This document shows positions 52,008 through 60,467 of a stretch of DNA of 64,000 nt, one piece after another; positions within the stretch are counted from its first letter, which is position 1; each line of letters starts with the position of its first letter. A program made the position numbers and the translations under genes. A model generated the notes under the pieces. The model saw only the letters and a program-made list of their open reading frames with translations, was not told where the DNA came from and did no database searches. The DNA comes from Pseudomonadota bacterium (GTDB lineage: Bacteria > Pseudomonadota > Alphaproteobacteria > Caulobacterales > Caulobacteraceae), in the NCBI GenBank assembly GCA_023432855.1, contig JAEZEZ010000090.1, positions 25,599 to 89,598 on the forward strand. The letters run 5' to 3'.

Positions 52008-53209
52008 CCGATAACTCCCAGGTCGCGGCCGACCTTCGTAAACGCTTCGATCGCCGCATCGATGTGGCGATCCTCATGGGCGGCGGACATCTGGGTGCGG
52101 ATGCGGGCCTGGCCGCGAGGCACCACCGGGAACGAGAAGCCGATGACGTAGACGCCCTCGTTCAGCAGCCGCGCCGCCATGTCCTGCGCCAGCTTGGCGT
52201 CGCCCAGCATCACCGGGATGATCGGGTGTTCGCCTTCCAGCAGGTTGAAGCCGGCGGCCGCCATGCCGGCGCGGAAACGGCGGGCGTTGGCGAACAGCTT
52301 CTCTCGCAGTCCCTCGCCTTCCTGGCCCCCGGCGATGCGGATCGCCTCCATGGAGGAGCCGCAGACGGCGGGCGCCAGCGCGTTGGAGAACAGATAGGGC
52401 CGCGCCCGCTGTTTCAGCAGGGCGACGACCTCGCTGCGGGCGCAGATGAAGCCGCCCATGGCGCCGCCCAGCGCCTTTCCGAAGGTGCCGGTGACGATGT
52501 CCACCTCGACGCCATGGTGGGCATAGGAGCCGCGGCCGTTCGGGCCCATGAAGCCGGTGGCGTGGCAGTCGTCGACCATGATCAGGGCGTCGTAACGGTC
52601 GGCCAGGGCCCGGATCTGGTCGAGCCTGGCGATGTAGCCGTCCATCGAGAAGGCGCCGTCCGTGGCGATCATGATGGTGCGGGCGCCGGCGGCCCGGGCC
52701 TCCTTCAGCCGGTCCTCCAGATCGTTCATGTCGGAGTTGGCGAAACGGAAGCGCTTGGCCTTGCACAGCCGCACGCCGTCGATGATCGAGGCGTGATTCA
52801 GGCTGTCGGATACGATGGCGTCCTGTTCGCCCAGCAGGGGCTCGAACACCCCGCCATTGGCGTCGAAGGCGGCCGCGAACAGGATGGCGTCCTCGAAGCC
52901 GAGGTAGTCGGCGATCGAGCGCTCCAGCTGCTTGTGGATGTCCAGCGTGCCGCAGATAAAGCGCACCGAGGCCGTGCCCGCGCCCCAGCGCTCCGCCGCC
53001 GCGATCCCCGCCTGGGTGACCCGCTCGTCCCCCGCAAGACCCAGGTAGTTGTTGGCGCAGAAATTCAGGACCTCGACCTCCCGGCCGTCCTGGCGGACGC
53101 GGATCTGGGGGCCCTGGCGCGACAGGATCACGCGCTCGGGCTTGGTCAGCCCCTGCTGTTCGATGTCGACGAGCTCGCCGCGGACACGTTGGTAGAAGTC
53201 CTCGCGCAT
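52004..53209 (-). CDS. kbl: 2-amino-3-ketobutyrate CoA ligase
   Basis: A 401-residue PLP enzyme (alpha-oxoamine synthase family) that splits 2-amino-3-ketobutyrate with CoA to glycine and acetyl-CoA. CANNYLGLAGDERV, GTASVRFICGTLDIHKQLE, MVDDCHATGFMGPNGRG and the PLP lysine in VTGTFGKALGGAMGGFI are all present. It heads the kbl-tdh operon that converts threonine to glycine. Confidence 0.97.
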   Translation of the reverse strand: MREDFYQRVRGELVDIEQQGLTKPERVILSRQGPQIRVRQDGREVEVLNFCANNYLGLAGDERVTQAGIAAAERWGAGTASVRFICGTLDIHKQLERSIADYLGFEDAILFAAAFDANGGVFEPLLGEQDAIVSDSLNHASIIDGVRLCKAKRFRFANSDMNDLEDRLKEARAAGARTIMIATDGAFSMDGYIARLDQIRALADRYDALIMVDDCHATGFMGPNGRGSYAHHGVEVDIVTGTFGKALGGAMGGFICARSEVVALLKQRARPYLFSNALAPAVCGSSMEAIRIAGGQEGEGLREKLFANARRFRAGMAAAGFNLLEGEHPIIPVMLGDAKLAQDMAARLLNEGVYVIGFSFPVVPRGQARIRTQMSAAHEDRHIDAAIEAFTKVGRDLGVIG

Positions 53210-53312
53210 TCCGTTTCCCGATGATTGCAGCCGGCAGGGGTTACGCCGATTTCACGGGCATTTCCACTTCGCTTGTGGCCGTATCGCGGCGCATCTCCGG
53301 AGGTTACCGCCC

Positions 53313-54179
53313 ATGCCCCCCAGCCGCCTGGCCCTCTATTCTTTGGTCGGCGTCGCCCTCGCCCTCGCATCGCCCGCCGTGGCGCAACAGGCCCATCCCT
53401 CCGCCGACCCGGTGATCGCGGCCGAACGCGCCTTCGCCGCGCGGGGCCAGGAGGTCCCGGTCAAGCAGGCCTTCCTCGCCTTTGCGGCGCCCGACGGCGT
53501 GATGGTCGATTCCGAGCGCGGCGCGGAGAACGCCCACGCGGCCATCGCCGCCTGGCCCGACGCGGACAACGCGGGCTGGATCAAGTGGTGGCCGATATAC
53601 GCCGGCATCGCCCGCTCGGGTGAGCTCGGCTTCACCACCGGACCGGCCACTTACGGGGGCGACAAGGGCTACACGCACTTCTTCACGGTCTGGAAGAAGC
53701 AGGCCGACGGGTCGTGGAAGTGGCTGATAGACATGGGCGGGCGCAATCCGGGGCCGTCGCCCTTCGGCCCGGATACGCCCGTGAGCGTGGCGCCGCCGTC
53801 CAGCCAGACCGGCCACCCCGACGGCGCCTGGTCGTCGCTGAAATCCGCCGATGAGGGCCTGGCGGCGGAAGCGGCGGGGGACCTTCCGGCCGCCTACGCC
53901 CGCCGGCTGGCGGACGACAGCCGCATCATGGGGATGGAGTCGCTGCCGGCGGTCGGGCGCGAGGCCTTCAGCGCGGCGCTTCAGGCCCGCCCCAGGGCGG
54001 TCGCCCTGACCCACCTCGGCGGCGGGGTGGCCAACTCCGGGGAACTGGGCTGGACCTACGGCACGGCGCGCTGGAGCGCCGGGGACCGCGCGCGCCAGGG
54101 CGTCTATCTCAGGGTCTGGCAGAAGCGGCCACAGGGGTGGGTCATCCTGGTGGACAACCTCACCCCCGACAGGCCCTAG
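53313..54179 (+). CDS. Exported protein with two DUF4440/NTF2-like domains
   Basis: A 288-residue protein with a signal peptide (MPPSRLALYSLVGVALALAS, cut near AVAQQ). Two NTF2-like halves follow: about 32-150 (VIAAERAFAARGQEVPVKQA, WKKQADGSWKWLIDMGG) and about 165-285 (KSADEGLAAEAAGDLPAAYA, LRVWQKRPQGWVILVDN). Both end in the W-x-W/I-D pattern of DUF4440. Function unknown; likely periplasmic small-molecule binding. CGGAGG lies nine bases before the ATG. Confidence 0.85.
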   Translation: MPPSRLALYSLVGVALALASPAVAQQAHPSADPVIAAERAFAARGQEVPVKQAFLAFAAPDGVMVDSERGAENAHAAIAAWPDADNAGWIKWWPIYAGIARSGELGFTTGPATYGGDKGYTHFFTVWKKQADGSWKWLIDMGGRNPGPSPFGPDTPVSVAPPSSQTGHPDGAWSSLKSADEGLAAEAAGDLPAAYARRLADDSRIMGMESLPAVGREAFSAALQARPRAVALTHLGGGVANSGELGWTYGTARWSAGDRARQGVYLRVWQKRPQGWVILVDNLTPDRP

Positions 54180-54832
54180 GAGGCGAAGTCGCCCGGGCGG
54201 ACGTCCTGGGCGGCGGACCGCCCCTCGGGCCGGGCCTCGTCGAGGCGGTCGGCGACGGCCGTCCAGTTGACGATGCGCCACCAGGACTTCAGCCACTCGG
54301 GCCGGCGGTTCTCGTAGTCGGGGTAGTAGGCGTGCTCCCACACGTCGACCAGCAGCAGCGGCGTCTTGCCGAGGCTGAGCGGGCTGTCCTGGTTGGGCAG
54401 GCCCAGGATCTCGAGCTTCGAGCCGTCGGTCACCAGCCAGGCCCAGCCGGACCCGAACAGCTTGGCGCCGGTCTCCTCGAACTTGGCCTTGAAAGCGTCG
54501 ACGTCGCCGAAGGCGGTCTCGAGTTCGCGCTTCAGGGAGCCGGGCAGTTCGCCGTCGGGCTCGGCCAGCAGTTCCCAGTAGAGGGTGTGGTTGGCGTGGC
54601 CGCCGCCGTGATTGCGCACCGGGGTGCGCAGGTCCTCGGGCAGCGCGCCGAGGTTTTTCAGCAGATTGTCCACCGGCTCGTCCTGCAGCTCCGGATGGCC
54701 GGCCAGCGCCTTGTTGAAGTTGTCGACGTAGGCCTGGTGGTGCTTGTCGTGGTGCAGCCGCATGGCGTGCTCGCTCAGCACCGGGGACAGGGCGTCGTAG
54801 TCGTAGGGGAGCGGAGGCAGGACGTGGGGCAT
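54176..54832 (-). CDS. Superoxide dismutase [Mn/Fe]
   Basis: A 218-residue iron/manganese SOD converting superoxide to peroxide and oxygen. LPYDYDALSPVLSEHAMRLH and HHQAYVDNFNKAL begin the N-terminal helical domain; RNHGGGHANHTLYWELLA, GSGWAWLV and LLVDVWEHAYYPDYENRRPE carry metal ligands. The GGGHANHTLYW motif leans towards Mn use. It is cytosolic (no signal peptide). Convergent with the DUF4440 gene (4-base overlap). Confidence 0.95.
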   Translation of the reverse strand: MPHVLPPLPYDYDALSPVLSEHAMRLHHDKHHQAYVDNFNKALAGHPELQDEPVDNLLKNLGALPEDLRTPVRNHGGGHANHTLYWELLAEPDGELPGSLKRELETAFGDVDAFKAKFEETGAKLFGSGWAWLVTDGSKLEILGLPNQDSPLSLGKTPLLLVDVWEHAYYPDYENRRPEWLKSWWRIVNWTAVADRLDEARPEGRSAAQDVRPGDFAS

Positions 54833-54905
54833 GGCAAGAGTCTCCCTTGCTCTGTGGTTATCGGAGGGTCGTGAGGAGAACCCGCGGGGGGCCCGCGAGT
54901 TGCGG

Positions 54906-55088
54906 TCAGCCCCGGAGATCGGCCCGTTTGGGATCGGGCTCCTCGTGGCCGCCGGTGCGCGTGACCGACGGCGGGTCGCTGGCCGGGAAGGTGTCCTCCA
55001 GCGCGTTGTCGAGAATCTCGTCGAGCCGCTCTTCCCGATCGTCGTCGGCGGGCGTGGGCGGCTTCGGCGGAGTATCCGGGGTCGACAT
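54906..55088 (-). CDS. Small conserved hypothetical protein (FPASDPPS motif)
   Basis: A 60-residue acidic protein, MSTPDTPPKPPTPADDDREE, then LDEILDNALEDTFPASDPPS. The LDxALxDTFPASDPP(S/A) motif marks a widespread family of small proteobacterial proteins of unknown function. A GC-rich hairpin followed by TTCTCC (about 54880-54901) lies just past its stop and may be a terminator. Confidence 0.8.
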   Translation of the reverse strand: MSTPDTPPKPPTPADDDREERLDEILDNALEDTFPASDPPSVTRTGGHEEPDPKRADLRG

Positions 55089-55132
55089 GGTCTCTAGATG
55101 GGCCCAGCGGGGCCGTAATGAAAGGGCGCCCT

Positions 55133-57517
55133 CTAGCTGAGCGGCCCGAACTCGCTGGCCGGCCGGCCCGCCGCGCATTTCGCGAGATTGGCCGAGAGAC
55201 CCGCCTGGAACCCGGCATGGAAGCCCGTCAGTTCCTGGCGCTGGGCGACCTCGTCGAAATAGGCCTTGGCCCTGGTCCAGCTGGCGCAGGCCAGGTTGCG
55301 GTCGCCGGCCTTCCGGCCGATCAGGCCGAGCATCATCTCGTTCCAGCCTAGGTCCGCCAGGGTCTTCGCCGACCGGCCCGAAGCCAGGCGCGCCGACACG
55401 CGCGCGATGGACTCACGCTGGGCGGCGATGGCCTCGGGGAAGCGCCCACGATTGGCGAGGTCCTGGGCGTAGGCCTCGGCCAGGTTCGCATCGAGCGTCT
55501 TCAGCGAATTGTCGCTGTCCTCCAGCGCCAGCAGCTGCGCCAGCCGCTCTCGCGCGGACACCAGCGAGCGGCTGGACAGGTCCTGCTGGTCGGCCCGCGC
55601 CGCGGCGGCGAATAGCATGTAGTCGGTATAGACGAGGGCGTAGAGGGTGCCCGGATCGTTCGGCCAGCGGGCGTCGAGTTCGAGCAGCCGCCGCCGCGCC
55701 GCCTGCATGGCGGGAATGCCGAAATCCCCCCCGTTCAACGCCGAGACGGCCACGGCGCGCTGGTAGTCCGCCCAGGCGGCGGCCTCCTGCCCTGCCCGGC
55801 CCTGCCGGAGCTCGGCGGGCCAGTCGCGCAGTTCGGCGTCCATCACCCCGGCGATCTCGCCGATCTTCGCATCTTCCTGGGCGAGGTAGCGGACCTCGGC
55901 CTGGGCGCGGCGCAGGTCCGCCCGGACCAGATGCCAGGCGTCCTTGCGCGCGGCGGGCGCCACCGCGTCCAGATGTCCCTCTGCCGCCGCCAGGGCCGCG
56001 TCGGCCTCTGCGATCTTGTTGTCCGACAGTCCTGTGATCAGGCCCCGGTAGACGTCCGCGCGCGCGAGGTCGGGCGCCAGCTCGGCGGCCGGGATGTCGC
56101 CGCCAGACAGGTCCGCCAGAATGGCGTCCGCCGAGGCGATGTTCGCCTTCGCCTTGTCCCAGTCGCCGAAGTTCGGCTCCGGCGGCACGCCCTGGATGCG
56201 GGCCAGCCTCAAAAGACCCCGCACCGTTTCGAGCCGCAGCCGCGGCTCGGCCCCCGGGCTCGCCGCGAGGGCGGACAGATAGGTCTGGGCCTTTGCCGCC
56301 AGCGCCACCCGCGCCGCGGTGTTGCCAGGCGTCCGCGCGAGACGGTCCGTTAGATCGAACAGCATGTAGCCCGCCAGTGTTCGAACCTGCTCGAAGCGCT
56401 GCGCCTCGGCGGCGCGCGCGCGTTCGGCGCCGACGAAGGACACCACCGCGACCACCAGGGCCGCCACGATCATGGCCAGCGCCGCCGCCGAAGCCCCGAC
56501 CGCTGCCTTGTACCGTCCCACGAACTTTCCGATCGCGTAGCGCCGGCCGCCGCGGCGCGCAGCCACGGTCCGGCCGGAAAGGTAGCGTTCGATGTCGTCG
56601 GCCAGCCCGTCGACTGATGCGTACCGCTTCTCCGGCTCGGCGGCCGTGGCCTCTGAAATGATGGCCTTCAGATCGTCGTCCGGCGCGCACCCGGCGACCA
56701 GCGCCTCCAGCAACCGCCCCAGCGAGTAGATGTCGCTGAGCGTCGTGGCGCCCCCGCCGGCCAGTCGCTCGGGCGCGGCGAAACGTGGGGTGAGGCTGAG
56801 GCCCGTGATCGACCCCGGCAGCAGCTCAGGCTGGTCGTCCTGGGGCCGCGAGATGCCGAAGTCGATCAGCTTCACCTCGCCCTCGGGGGTTACGAGGACG
56901 TTCGGCGGCGTGATGTCCCGGTGAATGATCAGGTTCTGGTGAGCGAAGCCGACAGCGCCGCAGATCTTCAGGAACAGGCGTAACCGGGCCGGAATATCCA
57001 GGCGCCGCGCCTCGGCCCACTCGGTGATCGGACTGCCGTCCACATACTCCATGACGATGAACGGTTCGCCGTTCACCGTCGTGCCGCCATCGAACAGGCG
57101 CGCGATATTGGGATGGGCCAACTCCGCGAGAATCTGCCGCTCGCGCTTGAAACGTTCGACCAGGGCGCTCGACAGCGCCCCCGGACGGATCAGTTTGATG
57201 GCCACGACGTGGTCGAAGTCGCCACTGTCGCGGACGGCCTTGTAGACGGCGCCCATGCCGCCCCGACCGAGAAGTTCGGTAATCCGGTAGGCGCCGACGC
57301 GCTCCGGCGGCGCGGTCTCGACACTCTCCGTCGGGGCCCCGCCGGTCAGTAGCTGATCGGCCTCTTGCGCGCCCTTCAGCAACTGGGCCACCCGAGCGGC
57401 GAGCGCCGGTTCGCCGGCGGTCTGGGCGGACACCCAGGCGTCGCGCTCCGCCTCGGGCTGGTCGAGCGCGTCCTCCAGCAGCGCCAGCGCGCGGGACTCC
57501 AGGCTGGCGGTCTTCAC
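55133..57517 (-). CDS. Transmembrane Ser/Thr kinase with helical C-terminal region
   Basis: A 794-residue kinase. Gly loop GRGGMGAVYKA (84-94), Lys108 in VVAIKLI, catalytic HRD 199-201 with Asn206 in HRDITPPNVLV (Thr replaces the usual Lys of DLKPxN), DFG 219-221, APE near 248-250. A single membrane helix spans about 338-364. The remaining 430 residues are helical and TPR-like, presumably periplasmic. Its ATG overlaps the ECF sigma gene stop (ATGA). This sigma factor-kinase pairing is common in Proteobacteria and suggests the kinase controls the sigma factor. Confidence 0.93.
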   Translation of the reverse strand: MKTASLESRALALLEDALDQPEAERDAWVSAQTAGEPALAARVAQLLKGAQEADQLLTGGAPTESVETAPPERVGAYRITELLGRGGMGAVYKAVRDSGDFDHVVAIKLIRPGALSSALVERFKRERQILAELAHPNIARLFDGGTTVNGEPFIVMEYVDGSPITEWAEARRLDIPARLRLFLKICGAVGFAHQNLIIHRDITPPNVLVTPEGEVKLIDFGISRPQDDQPELLPGSITGLSLTPRFAAPERLAGGGATTLSDIYSLGRLLEALVAGCAPDDDLKAIISEATAAEPEKRYASVDGLADDIERYLSGRTVAARRGGRRYAIGKFVGRYKAAVGASAAALAMIVAALVVAVVSFVGAERARAAEAQRFEQVRTLAGYMLFDLTDRLARTPGNTAARVALAAKAQTYLSALAASPGAEPRLRLETVRGLLRLARIQGVPPEPNFGDWDKAKANIASADAILADLSGGDIPAAELAPDLARADVYRGLITGLSDNKIAEADAALAAAEGHLDAVAPAARKDAWHLVRADLRRAQAEVRYLAQEDAKIGEIAGVMDAELRDWPAELRQGRAGQEAAAWADYQRAVAVSALNGGDFGIPAMQAARRRLLELDARWPNDPGTLYALVYTDYMLFAAAARADQQDLSSRSLVSARERLAQLLALEDSDNSLKTLDANLAEAYAQDLANRGRFPEAIAAQRESIARVSARLASGRSAKTLADLGWNEMMLGLIGRKAGDRNLACASWTRAKAYFDEVAQRQELTGFHAGFQAGLSANLAKCAAGRPASEFGPLS

Positions 57518-58071
57518 GGGGCCTCGCCGATGGCGTCACGCAGCCAGACCCTGGCTGCGCTCCAACGGCGCTTCACGGTGGGCTCCGACACGCCCAGCAC
57601 CTGGGCGATGTCGCCCGTGGTCATGCCGCCGAAATAGCGCATCTCCACGATGTCGGCCATTTCCCGGTCCAGCGCCGCCAGCCTGAGCAGGGCATGATCG
57701 AGCCGCTGCAGGTCCAGCGGACGATGACCGGCGAAGCGGGTCGTCAGTTCCACGCGCCAGTGCCCGCGCTTGTCGGTCTGCTTGGCGCGCACGTGCTCGA
57801 TCAGGGTGCGGCGCATGAAACGGGCGGCCATGGCCAGGAAGTGGGCCCGGTCTTCCCACTCGATCTGCTTGAGCCGGATCAGGCGCAGCACCGCCTCGTT
57901 CACCAGGTCGCCGGAAGCCAGGGATACGGCGGTTTCCCGACGCAGCAGGCTGGCCGCCACCTGACACAGGTCCGGGTAGAACCGCACGAACAGCTGCTCG
58001 CGCGCCACGTCGTCCCCGGCGCGCCAGGCCTGGAGCAGTTCGGTCGTCTGGACGCTCTCCGTCGCAGTCAT
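57514..58071 (-). CDS. ECF-type RNA polymerase sigma factor (TIGR02999-like)
   Basis: A 185-residue sigma factor. Region 2 covers about 20-95 (LFVRFYPDLCQVAASLLRRE, DLVNEAVLRLIRL, AARFMRRTLIEHVRAKQTDK) and region 4 about 125-180 (EMRYFGGMTTGDIAQVLGVS, TVKRRWSAARVWLRD). No anti-sigma gene is nearby; the coupled kinase likely regulates it by phosphorylation. The ATG at 58071 fits the family better than the longer frame. Confidence 0.9.
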   Translation of the reverse strand: MTATESVQTTELLQAWRAGDDVAREQLFVRFYPDLCQVAASLLRRETAVSLASGDLVNEAVLRLIRLKQIEWEDRAHFLAMAARFMRRTLIEHVRAKQTDKRGHWRVELTTRFAGHRPLDLQRLDHALLRLAALDREMADIVEMRYFGGMTTGDIAQVLGVSEPTVKRRWSAARVWLRDAIGEAP

Positions 58072-58299
58072 CGGCACGCCCCCCTCGGCGCGCACGGCTC
58101 TCGCCGCCGATGAAAGTTAACCACCATTCCGCGAGCGCCACAGCGCGAAAATTACGCCTGCGACAAAAAACCGAACATCGGTGTGATCCGATTGGCTCCG
58201 ATCGCGCGCCTCCGACTACGAGGGGGATGCGCCGGTGGCGACACTTCACGAGACGAAGCGATACGAGGACGTCGGCCGGTCGGGGCGGCGGCCGAAGCC

Positions 58300-59649
58300 A
58301 TGACCGCCTCCGCGCCCGCCCTCAGTCCCGGACAGGCCTTCACCACCACGAGCGGTCGGCGCGGCACGGTCGGGCGGCATCTTGGGGCGGGCGGCCAGGG
58401 CGGCGTCTACGAGGTCTACCTCGACGGCATGACCTTCGCCCTGAAGTGGTACCACCCCCATTACACGGCGATCGACACCACCCTGCGGACCCGGCTCGAA
58501 CGTTCGGTCCAGCGCGGCGCGCCCACCGGGGACTTTCTCTGGCCGATGGACCTGGTGGATATCCCGGGCAGTGGCAGCTTCGGCTACGTCATGCCGCTGC
58601 GCAGCGGCGGGTTTGTCAGCATCCGTGACCTGATCGTCCCGCCGCCCAAGCGTCTGGAGCTGAGCCTGCCGCAGCGGGCGACCGTGTGCCTGCAGCTGGC
58701 CAACAGCTTCCTGGCGTTGCACGCCAACGGATTCTGCTACCAGGACATCAACTTCGGCAACATCTTCATCGACCCGCAGAGCGCGCGGGTGCTGATCTGC
58801 GACAACGACAACGTCAACATCGACGGCTCCGACGCCTCGATCTACGGCACCCGCAAGTTTATGGCGCCGGAGGTCGTGCGGCGCGAGACCCTGCCCAACA
58901 GCCGCACCGACCTGTTCTCGATGTCGGTGCTCTTCTTCTACACGATGTTCAGCTGGCACCCGCTGGACGGCCGCCGCGAGGCCGAGACCCAGGTGCTGGA
59001 CGCCGCGGCGGAGATGCGGCTCTACGGAACCGACCCGCTGTTCCTGTTCGATCCGAACGACGTCGCCAACGGGCCGGTCGAAGGTCTGCACGACGCGATC
59101 GTCGCCCGCTGGGAAAGCCTGAACGAAGCCCTGCGCGCCCTGTTCGTGCGCGCCTTCACCGAGGGCCTGAGGGACCCGGCAGGGCGGGTCCTGGAGACCG
59201 AGTGGCGCGGCCCCCTGCGCGGCGTCATCGACGCGACCTTCGCCTGCCCGAACTGCGGCTTCGAACACGTCGCCGACCCGGCCCGCAGCGGCTCGCCGGC
59301 GCCGGAAACCTGTGTCGCCTGCCTCGAACCGATGACCGCGCCGCCGGTGCTGGTTGTCGGCGGGCGCGCCGTCGCGCTTCACCTGGGCGCCGAAGTGAAG
59401 GGCGACCTGCTGCGACGCGGCGGGGCCGAAGCGGCCGGCGCCCGGGTCGAATGCCATCCGCGCCATCCCGACCGCATCGGGCTGCGCAATCTTTCCGAGA
59501 CGCCCTGGGAGATCACCCTCCCCGACTCCTCGATCCACACCGTGCCGCCCGGCCAGACGATCCGCATCGTCCCCGGCGCCGCAATCCGGTTCGGACGCGC
59601 GTCGGGGCGGATTTTCGCCGGGGCGCAGCAACTGGCGGAGTCGGCCTGA
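58300..59649 (+). CDS. Divergent protein kinase with zinc ribbon and C-terminal beta domain
   Basis: A 449-residue soluble protein. The kinase fold (about 20-300) has Gly loop GAGGQGGVYEV (29-39) and Lys49 in FALKWY. The catalytic loop reads YQDINFGNIFI, so Asp149 and Asn154 remain but HRD is YQD; the DFG position reads DND (168-170). APE is at 189-191. A zinc ribbon follows (C316, C319, C338, C341). Residues about 348-445 form a domain shared with the PrsW protein two genes on (GLRNLSETPWEITLPD; PPGQTIRIVPGAAIRFG). First gene of the TerY-P-like cluster; its stop shares a base with the PP2C ATG (TGATG). Catalysis is plausible but unproven. Confidence 0.88.
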   Translation: MTASAPALSPGQAFTTTSGRRGTVGRHLGAGGQGGVYEVYLDGMTFALKWYHPHYTAIDTTLRTRLERSVQRGAPTGDFLWPMDLVDIPGSGSFGYVMPLRSGGFVSIRDLIVPPPKRLELSLPQRATVCLQLANSFLALHANGFCYQDINFGNIFIDPQSARVLICDNDNVNIDGSDASIYGTRKFMAPEVVRRETLPNSRTDLFSMSVLFFYTMFSWHPLDGRREAETQVLDAAAEMRLYGTDPLFLFDPNDVANGPVEGLHDAIVARWESLNEALRALFVRAFTEGLRDPAGRVLETEWRGPLRGVIDATFACPNCGFEHVADPARSGSPAPETCVACLEPMTAPPVLVVGGRAVALHLGAEVKGDLLRRGGAEAAGARVECHPRHPDRIGLRNLSETPWEITLPDSSIHTVPPGQTIRIVPGAAIRFGRASGRIFAGAQQLAESA

Positions 59650-60446
59650 TGAACACCCCCAGGGACGGCTGGCTGGTGGGGGGCGCTTCGGTACGCGGCG
59701 CCTCGCATGCGCGCAACGGCAAGCCCAATCAGGATGCGGTGGCGTGGGCGCCCCCCAACGGCGCAGGCGCGAGCGTCGCAGCGGCGGTTTCCGACGGCCA
59801 TGGCGCCCAGACTCATTTCCGTTCCGAAGTCGGGGCGCGGCTTGCGGTCCAGCAGGCGATCGCCGCCCTGACGCGGCCAGGCGTCGAGGAACTGGAAGAA
59901 GAACTCGCGGGCCTGATCCTGACCGAGTGGCGCCGGTCGGTTGACGCCCACGCCGCCGCCAACCCGTTCGACCGGGGCGACCCCCCACCTTCGGAAGGCG
60001 CGCGCCACAGCGCCTACGGGGCGACCCTGCTGGCATTCGCCGCCGACGACGACGCCCTGACCGCCCTCCAGATCGGGGACGGCGACCTGCTGCTGGGCTA
60101 CCCGGACGGGGCCATTCGCCGTCCACTGCCCGACGACCATGGGCTGGTCGGCGAAGAGACCTACTCACTCTGCCAGGACAACGCCCTGTCCCGCTTCCGT
60201 ATCGCCAGCCAGTGGCGCGACCGCGAAGGGGCCTGGCCCGACTTCGTCATGCTCTGCACGGACGGGGTGTCCAAGTCCTACCGCGACGAGGCCGCCTTCC
60301 TGGAAGCGGCAACGCGCCTGCGCGAACTGGCGCACGCCGACTGGCCCACCCTGACCTCAACCCTTCCCGGCTGGCTCGACCAGCTCACCGCCAACGGCAG
60401 CGGCGACGACTGCACCCTGTGCATCGCCCGCCGCGCGCCGGCCTGA
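59649..60446 (+). CDS. PP2C family protein phosphatase
   Basis: A 265-residue PPM-type phosphatase. N-terminal GGASVRGASHARNGKPNQDA carries the first Asp, AAAVSDGHGAQTHFRSEVGA is the DGHG metal motif, SAYGATLLAFAADDDALTAL and QIGDGDLLL follow, MLCTDGVSKSY supplies the next Asp, and NGSGDDCTLCI the C-terminal DD. It is the likely counterpart of the adjacent kinase. Coupled upstream by TGATG; 21 bases separate it from the PrsW gene. Confidence 0.93.
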   Translation: MNTPRDGWLVGGASVRGASHARNGKPNQDAVAWAPPNGAGASVAAAVSDGHGAQTHFRSEVGARLAVQQAIAALTRPGVEELEEELAGLILTEWRRSVDAHAAANPFDRGDPPPSEGARHSAYGATLLAFAADDDALTALQIGDGDLLLGYPDGAIRRPLPDDHGLVGEETYSLCQDNALSRFRIASQWRDREGAWPDFVMLCTDGVSKSYRDEAAFLEAATRLRELAHADWPTLTSTLPGWLDQLTANGSGDDCTLCIARRAPA

Positions 60447-60467
60447 CCCGCATCGAGGAAGCGACCC

